Shown here one piece after another: positions 8,800-17,053 of a DNA stretch of 64,000 nucleotides (positions are counted from its first letter, which is position 1; the number at the start of each line of letters is the position of its first letter). The stretch is from Salinisphaera aquimarina. GTDB lineage: Bacteria; Pseudomonadota; Gammaproteobacteria; Nevskiales; Salinisphaeraceae. The position numbers and the translations under genes are program-made. The stretch covers positions 620,001-684,000 of the forward strand of contig NZ_JBHRSS010000003.1 in assembly GCF_042643355.1 (NCBI RefSeq). The letters run 5' to 3'. The notes beneath the pieces were generated by a model. That model had not been told where the DNA came from. It ran no database searches and saw nothing but the letters and a program-made list of their open reading frames with translations.

Positions 8800-8835
8800 G
8801 CGCGTCAGTCCACGGGGGCTGGCGCGTTTTTATTT
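8800..8835 (+). terminator. Rho-independent terminator after the PEP-CTERM gene
   Basis: GC-rich stem CGCGTCAG paired with CTGGCGCG (one G-T wobble), a short loop and an immediate TTTTT-A-TTT run, 77 bases beyond the PEP-CTERM stop codon. This is a classic intrinsic terminator in the right orientation. Confidence 0.8.
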
Positions 8836-8936
8836 GCCACAAGGCAAGCGCGCCTCGCTCGTTTAAAACACAGCCGGCTCAAACACGACGCGCAATACGC
8901 TAGGCTGCATCCTTCAGCCCGCGAACACGCCTCGAG

Positions 8937-10349
8937 ATGCCTGAAGATTATTCACGCACGCTGGTTGCCGATCCTTTCGCCGACGGCGGCCTGGAATGTT
9001 TTGCGCGACAGCTTCGCGCCGGCCAGACGAGCGCCGAAAGCGTCACCCGTGCCTGCCTGGCACGCATCGAAGCACTCGACGCCCGACTGGGTGCATTCGA
9101 ATACGTCGCGGCCGATGCCGCGATACATCAGGCCCGCGCCATGGATGCCCTGCTCGCCAGCGGCGTCGATCTCGGCCCGCTCATGGGCGTGCCGATTGCG
9201 GTCAAGGACCTGTTCGCCATTAACGGCATGCCGGTGACCGCCGGCTCGCGCATGCCGCTGGGCGACGTGATCGGTGACGAAGGCCCGTTCGTGCAAACCC
9301 TCAAGCGCGCCGGCTGCGTGATACTGGGCGTGACAAAAACGGTTGAATGCGCGTTCGGCGCGGCCGGCATCAACAGCGTTCGAGGCACGCCGTGGAACCC
9401 CTGGGACGCGCAGATCCATCGGCTTCCGGGCGGCTCGAGCAGCGGCTCGGCGGTCGCTGTCGCGGCCGGACTGTGTGCCTTCGCCATCGGCACCGATACC
9501 GGCGGCTCGGTGCGCGTGCCCGCGGCCATGTGCGGCATCTTCGGCTTGAAGACCACGGTCGGACTCTGGCCCACGCAAGGCGTGTTCCCCTTGTCGACCA
9601 CGCTGGACAGCATCGGCCTGCTCACCCGCGACGCCGACGACGCGGCCGTCGCGCTCGCGGCTCTGACGCCCGGCAGCCATCCGAGCCGACCGACGCCCGA
9701 ACCCGGCCAACTGCGGCTGGGCCGCATACGCGGTTACATGGATGAACAGATCGATCCCGATGTTCATGCGGCCTTCGAGACCGCGGTCGCGCAGTTGCAG
9801 GCCGCCGGCATTACGATCGAAGACGTCCCCCTGCCCGAGGCTGAAGAACGCGAGCAGCTCATACCCGCCATTCTGGGCACCGAAGTACTGGCGACACTGG
9901 GCCGCGAGCGCTTCGAGGCGCACCGCGCGGATATGGACCCCGTGGTGGCCGCCCGCATTGCTGCGGCGCTCGATATCACGGCAGACGAATACATACGCGC
10001 CCTCCGCCGCCAGCAGGCGCTATGCGCCGTGATGCGTGAGCGTCTGCGAACCGTGGACGGCTGGATCAGCCCCACCTGTGCCGTCCCCCCGCTGCCGGTC
10101 GCCGACTTCACCGACCCGGAGGACGGCACCCGCCTGTCCCGAGGCGTGACCCGCTGCAGCCAGCCCGGCAATATCTTCGGCCTGTGCGGCGCCAATATTC
10201 CGTTGACTCGCGTCGACGCTCTGCCCGCCGGCCTGCAGCTGCTGTGTGCCCCGGACAGGGACGCCCATGCCGTGGCGATTGCCGCGACACTGCAACATAT
10301 TCTCGGCCCGCGCCACGCGCCGTCGCTGGAGTCTTTTCTGGCCGATTGA
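8937..10349 (+). CDS. amidase signature family protein
   Basis: 470-aa hydrolase of the amidase signature family (GatA/AtzF-like). The Ser-cisSer-Lys triad is visible: Lys in IAVKDLFAI (near residue 92), the glycine/serine loop LPGGSSSGSAVAVA, and the nucleophilic Ser in GTDTGGSVRVPA. Length is normal for free-standing amidases. There are no GatB or GatC genes nearby, so it is probably not the tRNA amidotransferase subunit but an amidase acting on a small amide, allophanate-like or aryl amide substrate. Substrate unknown. Transcribed alone. Confidence 0.88.
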   Translation: MPEDYSRTLVADPFADGGLECFARQLRAGQTSAESVTRACLARIEALDARLGAFEYVAADAAIHQARAMDALLASGVDLGPLMGVPIAVKDLFAINGMPVTAGSRMPLGDVIGDEGPFVQTLKRAGCVILGVTKTVECAFGAAGINSVRGTPWNPWDAQIHRLPGGSSSGSAVAVAAGLCAFAIGTDTGGSVRVPAAMCGIFGLKTTVGLWPTQGVFPLSTTLDSIGLLTRDADDAAVALAALTPGSHPSRPTPEPGQLRLGRIRGYMDEQIDPDVHAAFETAVAQLQAAGITIEDVPLPEAEEREQLIPAILGTEVLATLGRERFEAHRADMDPVVAARIAAALDITADEYIRALRRQQALCAVMRERLRTVDGWISPTCAVPPLPVADFTDPEDGTRLSRGVTRCSQPGNIFGLCGANIPLTRVDALPAGLQLLCAPDRDAHAVAIAATLQHILGPRHAPSLESFLAD

Positions 10350-10571
10350 TCGCGACACGACGGGATATGAACCGGTCGATCCCGTCCGAGACAACCTTGC
10401 CCGGAACCGGCCAAACCCGGCGTCTATCCGGCCCTGACGACGTTCCGAGCCATCCGCGCTAGAATCGCGGCCCTGCCCGCCGCCTGGTGGACTCGTTACC
10501 CGCCCGGGCCGCCCGGCCACACGCCGGCCGGTCGAGCCCGTTTGCAACACCGGCATTGAGCGGGCAGACGG

Positions 10572-12032
10572 TTGAACCACGTATTGCCAAGGCTGCCCGT
10601 TTTGTCTTTTTCCCGACACGCCAAGCTCAGCCGGATCGAAGGCGCACGCCTGATCTGGTTGGCGCTGCCGATTCTGGGCGCGCAGCTCGCCCAGGTGGCG
10701 ATGGGCACGGTCGACGTCGCCATGACCGGCCATGCCAGCGCGCGCGATCTGGCGGCGGTGTCGGTGGGTTCCAGCCTGTGGCTGCCGCTGGTGCTGTTCA
10801 TGATCGGCACGCTCATGGGGCTCACGCCGATCGTGGCCCAGCACGTGGGCGCGCGGCGTTTCGGCGCTATCCGTCCGGCCGTGCACCAGGCGCTCTGGGT
10901 GGCGGCCGTGCTCGGCCTGGCCTGCGCGTTAAGCATTCGTTTCGTCGCCGCGCAGGTATTTGCGTTCATGTCGGTGCCGGATGACGTCGCGTCGCTGGCG
11001 GTGCGCTATCTCGATGGCGTGGCCATCGGCCTGCCCGCGATCGCCCTGTACGAGACGCTGCGTTTCTATTCCGACGGCATGGGCCATACCCGTGCCTCGT
11101 TGCAGTTCGCATTGCTCGGGCTCGCGGTCAACGTCGTCTGCAATTACCTGCTCATCTTCGGCGGCGATGGGCTGGTCGCGCTGTTCGGCCCGCAGCTGCC
11201 GGCGACGCTACGCGCGCTGCCCGCCATGGGCGCGGCCGGTTGCGGCATCGCCACCGCGATCTCCATGTGGGTCATGTTCCTCGCCATACTGACTTATACG
11301 CGGCTGGCGCCGGCTTACAAACGGGCCCGCTACGGCGCCGGTTTCTCGTGGCCGTCGCCGTCGCTGATCGGCGAACTGCTGCGCCTGGGCCTGCCGGTGG
11401 GCGTGGCCATCTTTGCCGAAGTGTCGCTGTTCACCGTGATCGCGCTGTTTCTGGCCGGCTACGGCGAGATCGTCATCGCTGCCCATACCGTGGCGCTGAA
11501 TTTCAGCTCCGTGCTGTTCATGCTGCCGTTGTCGCTGGGCATGGCCCTGACCGTGCGCGTGGGCCAGGCGCTGGGCAGGGGCAAGCTGCGTCACGCCCGC
11601 TTCGTGGCCTACAACGGCGTGGGCTGCGCACTGGCGGCCGCGTTCGTCATCGACCTGATCCTGATTCTTGCCGGCCCGTATGTCGTATCGCTGTATACCA
11701 GCAATGCCGCGGTCCAGCGGCTGGCCGTGCAATTGCTGCTGATCGCTACGCTGTATCAGTTCTCCGATGCGCTGCAGGTGAGCATTGCCGGCGCGCTGCG
11801 CGGCTACAAGGACACCCGCGTTATCATGGTGGTCACGCTGCTGTCCTACTGGGGCGTCGGCATGGGCCTGGGCAATCTGCTGGGCCGCGGCATCTCGGGC
11901 GGCTTTGAAGGACTCGGCGTCTACGGCTACTGGATCGGCCTGATCGCGGGGCTGAGCGTGGCCGCCGCCCTGCTCGGCTGGCGACTGATCCGGATATCGC
12001 GTTTGCAGCGTTTTTCCGCGTCGGGACCGTAG
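10572..12032 (+). CDS. MATE family efflux transporter
   Basis: Inner-membrane cation/drug antiporter of the MATE (NorM) family, up to 486 aa with twelve predicted membrane helices in two six-helix halves. LALPILGAQLAQVAMGTVDVAMTG at the first helix and loop, the PIVAQHVGARRFG loop and ALTVRVGQALGRGK in the second half are family hallmarks (sections quoted are shortened at each end). No ATG precedes the first helix, so translation probably starts at the TTG at 10572 or another nearby TTG. A -10-like TAGAAT at 10460-10465 lies upstream. Confidence 0.85.
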   Translation: MNHVLPRLPVLSFSRHAKLSRIEGARLIWLALPILGAQLAQVAMGTVDVAMTGHASARDLAAVSVGSSLWLPLVLFMIGTLMGLTPIVAQHVGARRFGAIRPAVHQALWVAAVLGLACALSIRFVAAQVFAFMSVPDDVASLAVRYLDGVAIGLPAIALYETLRFYSDGMGHTRASLQFALLGLAVNVVCNYLLIFGGDGLVALFGPQLPATLRALPAMGAAGCGIATAISMWVMFLAILTYTRLAPAYKRARYGAGFSWPSPSLIGELLRLGLPVGVAIFAEVSLFTVIALFLAGYGEIVIAAHTVALNFSSVLFMLPLSLGMALTVRVGQALGRGKLRHARFVAYNGVGCALAAAFVIDLILILAGPYVVSLYTSNAAVQRLAVQLLLIATLYQFSDALQVSIAGALRGYKDTRVIMVVTLLSYWGVGMGLGNLLGRGISGGFEGLGVYGYWIGLIAGLSVAAALLGWRLIRISRLQRFSASGP

Positions 12033-12202
12033 GGGCAAAACAGGTCGGTGATTTTTGACGACGCGATTTGAGTGCTTCCTTATTTCGCGCCCCTTACACC
12101 ATGTGCCTCTCGATCGTGTCGCAAACTCGTCGGGCTCCGGCCTCGGCCTTTTGCGATCACTCATTGCTGGGTAGCGGGACGCGTTTTTGCGTCAATTCGG
12201 CC

Positions 12203-12262
12203 CGGGGTTTCCGCGCCGCTGCGCGAGATACTTTTATCTGCTTGCGCGAATTCAAAGTATCC
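12203..12262 (-). repeat. dispersed repeat, copy C (end module only)
   Basis: On the minus strand this reads as an end module shared with 25802-25860 and 38000-38045: an arm GATACTTT, a loop containing GCGCAAGC, the matching arm AAAGTATC, then CTCGCGCAG, GCG and GGAAACCCCG. The arm bases differ between copies but stay paired, and the loop and the tail are conserved. The rest of the element is missing here. Confidence 0.6.
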
Positions 12263-12271
12263 AGAGCTAGC

Positions 12272-12301
12272 GTCGGCTTACGCGCTGCGCGCTAAGCCGA
12301 C
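12272..12301. repeat. REP-like palindrome
   Basis: Imperfect 30-bp palindrome with perfect outer 9-bp arms GTCGGCTTA and TAAGCCGAC and an inner GCGC/GCGC stem. The form matches extragenic palindromes of the kind mobilised by REP-associated tyrosine transposases; no such transposase is in the window. It abuts the dispersed repeat module. Confidence 0.6.
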
Positions 12302-12370
12302 CTACGCTACTTTACGCATGGACAAGGGCGGCTCTGGACACGGCCGAAAGCCTGCATTGCGCAAATAAAA

Positions 12371-12376
12371 TATAAT
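12371..12376 (+). promoter_or_regulatory. -10-like element upstream of MFS gene
   Basis: A perfect TATAAT hexamer 74 bases before the MFS start codon. I see no good -35 at the usual distance, so promoter activity is possible but unproven. Confidence 0.3.
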
Positions 12377-12414
12377 GGCCATTTGCCATTTGCCATTTGC
12401 CATGTGCCATGTGC
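12376..12414 (+). repeat. tandem heptamer repeat in MFS leader
   Basis: About five and a half head-to-tail copies of a 7-bp unit (TTGCCAT, drifting to GTGCCAT in the last copies), directly behind the TATAAT hexamer and 36 bases before the MFS ATG. Copy-number slippage here would alter leader length or spacing. Confidence 0.7.
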
Positions 12415-12449
12415 CTGCGAGGGTCGGCGCAAAGGACTGAGTCAGCCCC

Positions 12450-13697
12450 ATGACGGAACCGGATCCCGGCGCGCCAACCGCTCCGCCCTCGGCGGCAGCA
12501 GACCCGGATCGGCTGGCGCCCGCAGACCTGTTCGCCGCGGTCGCGAGCTCTATCCTCTCTTCGCTGGCGGTGTTTCTGGTCGCCGCGCTCGCACTCCAGA
12601 TCGGCGATTCCCTGGACTTCGGTGCCGCCAGCCTGGGCTTTCTCGTCTCGCTCTATTATCTGAGCGCCGCACTCACCTCCATCCCGCTGAGCCGACTGGT
12701 CGAAGCCATCGGCTCGTTGCGCGCCATGCGCTGGGGCTGCGCGCTCATGGGCATGCTGCTGATCCTGGCCGGCGCGGCGCCGAACTTCCCCTGCCTGCTG
12801 ATCGTGATCGCCCTGGCGGGCGCGGTGAGCGCCGGGGTGCAACCCGCCACCAATCTGTTCATCGTCCGCCGCATACCGTCCGCCCATCAGGGCTTTGCCC
12901 TGGGCATCAAGCAGGCGGCCGTGCCGATCGCGGTGCTCATCGCCGGCCTGTCGGTGCCCGCCATCGCGCTCACCATCGGCTGGCGCTGGGGCTTCATCAT
13001 CGCGGCGGTCATCGCATTTGCGACGAGCATGGCGCTACCACCGTCGCGCAGTTCACTGGCCGAATATCGCGCCCATCCGCCGACCGTCAAACAGCTCGGC
13101 CGCAGCGGTGTGAACAGCCTCGTGCTGCTGGCCGTGGGCTTCGGACTTGGGGTGGCCGCGGCGAGCGCGCTGTCGGCGTTCGCGGTCACCGCCGTGGTTG
13201 CCGCCAATCTCGGCCACGGCACGGCGGGCTTGGTCGCCGGCCTCGGCGGCTGCTGCGCGGCAGTCGTGCGCGTGGGTATCGGCATCCATGCCGATCGCAG
13301 CCGATCGCCGCATCTGGTCGTCGTTGCCAGCATGCTGGGCTTGGGCGCGATCGCCTATCTGATGCTCGCGGCTTCGACGCTGACCGTCCCGGCGCTGCTC
13401 ATACCCGGCATCATGCTCGCCTTCGGGGCCGGCTGGGGCTGGAACGGGCTGTTCAACCTGGCGGTCGTGCGGCGGTATCCGACCCAGGCCGCGCGCGCCA
13501 CCGGCATCACCTCGGTGGGCGCCCGCGCCGGCGGCGTCATCGGGCCGGCGGTCTTCGGGGTGGTGGTGACCCACGGTTCCTATACCTGGGCCTGGCTGAT
13601 CGCCGCGGCCTCGGCAATGCTCGGCGCGTCGATCATCCTGTTCGGCCGTCGCATGCTGGACAGCGACCCGGCGCTTGCCTCGCAGCAGCAAGGCTGA
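12450..13697 (+). CDS. MFS transporter
   Basis: Major facilitator superfamily permease of 415 aa with about twelve membrane helices, after a Pro/Ala-rich cytoplasmic N-terminus of about 25 residues. The loop between helices 2 and 3 (SRLVEAIGSLRAMRWG) and the corresponding second-half loop (GIHADRSRSPHLV) have the basic and acidic residues of the MFS A-motif. QQ-rich C-terminus. Substrate not inferable; overall look is that of small organic-ion uptake or efflux carriers. It is convergent with the DapA-family gene to the right, with only 16 bases between stops. Confidence 0.85.
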   Translation: MTEPDPGAPTAPPSAAADPDRLAPADLFAAVASSILSSLAVFLVAALALQIGDSLDFGAASLGFLVSLYYLSAALTSIPLSRLVEAIGSLRAMRWGCALMGMLLILAGAAPNFPCLLIVIALAGAVSAGVQPATNLFIVRRIPSAHQGFALGIKQAAVPIAVLIAGLSVPAIALTIGWRWGFIIAAVIAFATSMALPPSRSSLAEYRAHPPTVKQLGRSGVNSLVLLAVGFGLGVAAASALSAFAVTAVVAANLGHGTAGLVAGLGGCCAAVVRVGIGIHADRSRSPHLVVVASMLGLGAIAYLMLAASTLTVPALLIPGIMLAFGAGWGWNGLFNLAVVRRYPTQAARATGITSVGARAGGVIGPAVFGVVVTHGSYTWAWLIAAASAMLGASIILFGRRMLDSDPALASQQQG

Positions 13698-13713
13698 GTG
13701 CCGGACAGCCGGC

Positions 13714-14607
13714 TCAGTCCAGATTCAGACGTTCCAGTACTCGCGATATCTCGTCGCGGACATTGCCGGGCAACGGCAGAATCGGCAGCGGCGGATCGGT
13801 ATCGGTAACGCCGACCACCTGTGCGGCCGCGTGGACGACCCGATAGCTGCTGTATGTCCTGAACAGTTTCCAGAGCGGTTCCAGCGCGAGATTCATCTGA
13901 CGGGCCTGTTCATGCTCACCGGCCTGAACGGCGCGCACGATACCCAGGCAGGGCTCGGGAAACAGCCCGGCCGCCACCGAATACCAGGTCGTGCCACCGG
14001 CGATGAGCGCCTCGTTGGCGTGCCAGTCCACGCTGTAACCCAGCGAAAAACCAGCCGCGGCGGCGTCGGCAAGCGCCCCGTGGCGCGCCGCCATCTCCTC
14101 GGTGGGGGCCGACGGGTTCTTGGCTGCGACGATATTCGGCAGGCGACTCAGTCTACCCAGCAGACTCGGGCTGAAGGTGAAGCCCGTCGTACCGGGGTTG
14201 TTGTAGACGCACAGCGGTAGATCGGTCGCGGCGGCCACCGTCGCGAAATGCGCGAAGACCTCGTCCTCGAGCAACGGAATATAGGACACCGGCGCGAGCA
14301 GCAGCGCATCGGCGCCCGCTTCCCTCGCATCGACTGCCAGACGCACGGCGTCATCGGTTCTAAGCGCGCCGATACCCACCAGAAGCGGCACGCGGCCACG
14401 CGTGATTTCCACCGCCGCCTCGATCGCGCGACCACGCGCCGGCCGCGTGAGATAGGGATAGGAACCCGTGCTGCCGAGCAGGCCGATCGAGTCCACGCCC
14501 GCATCGACCAGACGCGACAGCAGCCGCTGCAGCGCATCGACGTCCACCTGCCCCGCCGCATCACAGGGCGTGATCGGAAACGCCGACAGCCCTCGAAACA
14601 AGTCCAT
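13714..14607 (-). CDS. dihydrodipicolinate synthase/N-acetylneuraminate lyase family protein
   Basis: Class I (Schiff-base) aldolase of about 297 aa. The catalytic Tyr lies in CVYNNPGTTGF and the Schiff-base Lys in IVAAKNPSAP, both normally spaced for DapA-type TIM barrels. The usual GTTGE loop is GSTGSY here, lacking the conserved Glu. True DapA is usually more conserved, so this is probably a catabolic lyase or dehydratase acting on a 2-keto acid. The start at ATG 14607 (or 14610) follows a GGAG ribosome site; an upstream TTG at 14619 is less likely. Single gene, downstream on the same strand of a diguanylate cyclase gene. Confidence 0.82.
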   Translation of the reverse strand: MDLFRGLSAFPITPCDAAGQVDVDALQRLLSRLVDAGVDSIGLLGSTGSYPYLTRPARGRAIEAAVEITRGRVPLLVGIGALRTDDAVRLAVDAREAGADALLLAPVSYIPLLEDEVFAHFATVAAATDLPLCVYNNPGTTGFTFSPSLLGRLSRLPNIVAAKNPSAPTEEMAARHGALADAAAAGFSLGYSVDWHANEALIAGGTTWYSVAAGLFPEPCLGIVRAVQAGEHEQARQMNLALEPLWKLFRTYSSYRVVHAAAQVVGVTDTDPPLPILPLPGNVRDEISRVLERLNLD

Positions 14608-14690
14608 CATTTTCTCCAACGCAGGAGCCGGGAGTCAGCTGCCAGGCCACGAATTCTACAGGCGACGCTCGGAATGCGCCGGCGCGCTTC

Positions 14691-15830
14691 TCATGCCTGG
14701 CAGGCCAACTCACCCTCTGGCAGCGCGGCCACTGCCACCCGGTCACGCCCCTGCTCCTTGGCCAGATAGAGCGCGTTGTCCGCGCGCCGGAACAGGGTCG
14801 AGGCTCGCTCCTCGCCCGCAAGCAGTGCGCCCACCCCGATACTGACGGTCGACTGTACCGGTTCGGCGACCGCCCGGAAGGCCAGGCGAATACGCTCGGC
14901 AAGCGCGCTGGCGTCGCCCGCCTCGATGCCCGGGGCGAGCACTGCCAGTTCGTCGCCGCCGGGGCGCCCGGCGATCGAATGCACATCGGTCATCTGCATG
15001 AGCAGCGCGCCCAGTCGATGCAAGACCGCGTCGCCGTCCACGTGCCCATGGTGGTCGTTGATCTGCTTGAAATGATCGATATCGATGACCAGCAGCGCCA
15101 GCGGACTGCCCTGCTGGTTGGCGCGATCGATCTCGCGCTCCAGCGCGTCGGTGAAGGCACGCTGGTTGAGGCAGCCCGTGAGTTCGTCGGTCGTGGCCAG
15201 CACTTCCAGGCGCTCGCGCAGAGAGCGGATTTCGTTGCGCTCCCAGTCACGCGCGGTGGCCCCGATCACCGCGAGCAACAGCCCGAGCGAAAGCGCAATC
15301 ATGTTGAACATGGCCGTGAGTACGCTCGAGCTGTCCCGGGTGACAAGCGTCAACGCGGCCGCGCCGCCGATGATCACCACGCCACAGGTCAGAACAGCTG
15401 GCCGCGGGTAGCCAATGGCCAGATAGACGACTGGCAGCATCAACAGACAGGCCATCGGGCTGCCCATGCCGCCATCGAGCCCGCTGATACTTAGAATGAA
15501 CAGGGCCGCGAGAATATCCGCGGTCACCAGATAGGTCAGTCGATGGCGCATCGTCACGATGCGATGTCGCAGCAGATAGAAGCCTATCGTAAAGAGCAGC
15601 GCGGCAACCAGGACCACATTGATCCAGCCGCGGTTGGACTCATCCAGGGTGAGCCGCGTATAGACATACACAACCGTCAGCGTCGTCAGATAACCGGCCA
15701 TGGCGCCATAGAGCATGGCCAGCCAGAAACGCTGCTCGCGGCCTGCCTCGGTCCCGCTATCGGCGTAATGCTCACTTTCACGAGCCCGCTGGAACAGCAG
15801 GCGCCAGGCACTTTTGCCGGCACGCCTCAT
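14691..15830 (-). CDS. membrane-bound GGDEF diguanylate cyclase
   Basis: Putative c-di-GMP synthase of about 379 aa. The N-terminal half has about five or six transmembrane helices (a MASE-like sensor not otherwise recognised), then a short coiled linker (RNEIRSLRERLEVLA), then a GGDEF domain beginning TTDELTGCLNQRAF. The metal/substrate segment is FKQINDHHGH, and the signature is GGDEL rather than GGDEF. The RxxD inhibitory site expected just before it is absent, so product inhibition at that site is unlikely. The start is uncertain: I use the ATG at 15830, but a GTG at 15929 would add 33 residues; neither has a clear ribosome site. Confidence 0.82.
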   Translation of the reverse strand: MRRAGKSAWRLLFQRARESEHYADSGTEAGREQRFWLAMLYGAMAGYLTTLTVVYVYTRLTLDESNRGWINVVLVAALLFTIGFYLLRHRIVTMRHRLTYLVTADILAALFILSISGLDGGMGSPMACLLMLPVVYLAIGYPRPAVLTCGVVIIGGAAALTLVTRDSSSVLTAMFNMIALSLGLLLAVIGATARDWERNEIRSLRERLEVLATTDELTGCLNQRAFTDALEREIDRANQQGSPLALLVIDIDHFKQINDHHGHVDGDAVLHRLGALLMQMTDVHSIAGRPGGDELAVLAPGIEAGDASALAERIRLAFRAVAEPVQSTVSIGVGALLAGEERASTLFRRADNALYLAKEQGRDRVAVAALPEGELACQA

Positions 15831-16264
15831 CGAGGAAGGCCGACTACTGCTCGGTTCATGAACAACATCATTGTGCTCGATAGTAATTCGACAGGTCGGA
15901 TAATTACAGTTTTGAATGACAGCTCGCACGAGGGCCCAGCTTCGCCGCCACTGATAACCATCGGCAATCGCGCCCGTCGCTACACAACGCGCATTGTTGG
16001 CCGACCGATGTCAGTCAACCCGGCGCGGATACACCACCGCGCGGCGTCTTGCGGCGTTGCGGCTTCGGTTCGGAAGCGACCCCGGCCGCGGCCGCCCCGG
16101 TTTGCCTGGTGGTCACGCGAAAGTATTACCGCCTCGCTGCAGCGACAGCGCTGGCGCAATGAGCGGGGCTGACTTTCGTGGCTTGCAATGCGCACAAGCG
16201 CCCCCTGTTGGCCATTCTTCTACACTCGTCATCGTACAAATGACATCGAACGGTGCACGCCCGC
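15831..16264. other. divergent intergenic region, about 335-434 bp
   Basis: Spacer between the leftward diguanylate cyclase and the rightward lipase-like gene. An AT-rich patch at about 15880-15915 would suit a promoter for the cyclase. The Arg/Pro-rich open frames across 15980-16195 have no initiation signals or recognisable sequence. Nothing else is seen. Confidence 0.4.
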
Positions 16265-16981
16265 ATGAACACAACCGAATTCCAGCGCCGCTACGGCACC
16301 GGCATGGCACCGCCGGCGCGGCATCTGTTCGTCAATGAATTACTCACGCCGGCACGCCTGCTGCTCGACCCGGCTCAGCGGCGACGCCTGCCGCGCGACG
16401 TGGATGGCGGCGGCCAGCCGGTGATGCTGTTGCCCGGCTTCGGCGCCGGCCCGCGCTCCATGTGGATGATCCGCCGTTATCTGCGTACCTGCGGTTTCCG
16501 TACCTGGGACTGGGGCCAGGGCAAGAACGACGGCCACGTCGAACGGCTCACGCCACGCATCGTGGAGCGGCTGGAAGCACTCGTCGAACGCACCGGCGAA
16601 CCCTTCTCGCTGGTGGGCTGGAGCCTGGGCGGGTATATCGCGCGCGAAATCACCCGCGAGTGTCCGGCGCTGATCCATCGCGTGGTCACCATCGGCAGCC
16701 CGGTCGTCGGCGGGCCGAAGTACACCACGGTGGCGCGCGTGTACGAAAAACGCGGCCTGGCGATGGACGACGTCGAGGCCGCCACCTTGGAACGCTATAC
16801 GAAACCTCTGCAACGGCCGGTACGCGCCCTCTACAGCGAATCGGACGGCGTGGTCGCCTGGCGGGCCTGTATCGACCGCTTCAGCGACGACGTCGAGCAT
16901 ATCCGCGTCACCGGCACGCACCTCGGGCTCGGCTTCTCGAAACAGGTATTGAGCCGGCTGCCCACGCTGCTGAAAGACTAG
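16265..16981 (+). CDS. alpha/beta hydrolase, lipase/acyltransferase-like
   Basis: 238-aa alpha/beta-hydrolase. The HG-type oxyanion region is MLLPGFGAGPRSM and the nucleophile elbow GWSLGGYIA puts Ser near residue 120. A possible acid residue lies in LYSESDGVVAW and the His in VTGTHLGLG. The pattern (esterase elbow followed by ITRECP and TIGSPVVGG) resembles triacylglycerol lipase-like or PGAP1-like esterases of proteobacteria. No signal peptide, so it is probably intracellular. The ATG at 16265 is preferred to an upstream GTG at 16253. Confidence 0.82.
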   Translation: MNTTEFQRRYGTGMAPPARHLFVNELLTPARLLLDPAQRRRLPRDVDGGGQPVMLLPGFGAGPRSMWMIRRYLRTCGFRTWDWGQGKNDGHVERLTPRIVERLEALVERTGEPFSLVGWSLGGYIAREITRECPALIHRVVTIGSPVVGGPKYTTVARVYEKRGLAMDDVEAATLERYTKPLQRPVRALYSESDGVVAWRACIDRFSDDVEHIRVTGTHLGLGFSKQVLSRLPTLLKD

Positions 16982-17053
16982 GCCTGCCTCGCGCAACGCA
17001 AGCGCAGCCGCGGCGCTACACCGCGGCCTGCCCGGATTGACTGCGAGGTCAGA

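Larger units (their letters stand above)
12033..12449. other. 417-bp intergenic region with several repeats
   Basis: No credible gene. It holds, in order, a truncated inverted copy of the dispersed hairpin repeat (12203-12262), a REP-like palindrome (12272-12301), a -10-like TATAAT (12371-12376) and a tandem heptamer tract (12376-12414) ahead of the MFS start codon. Confidence 0.6.
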
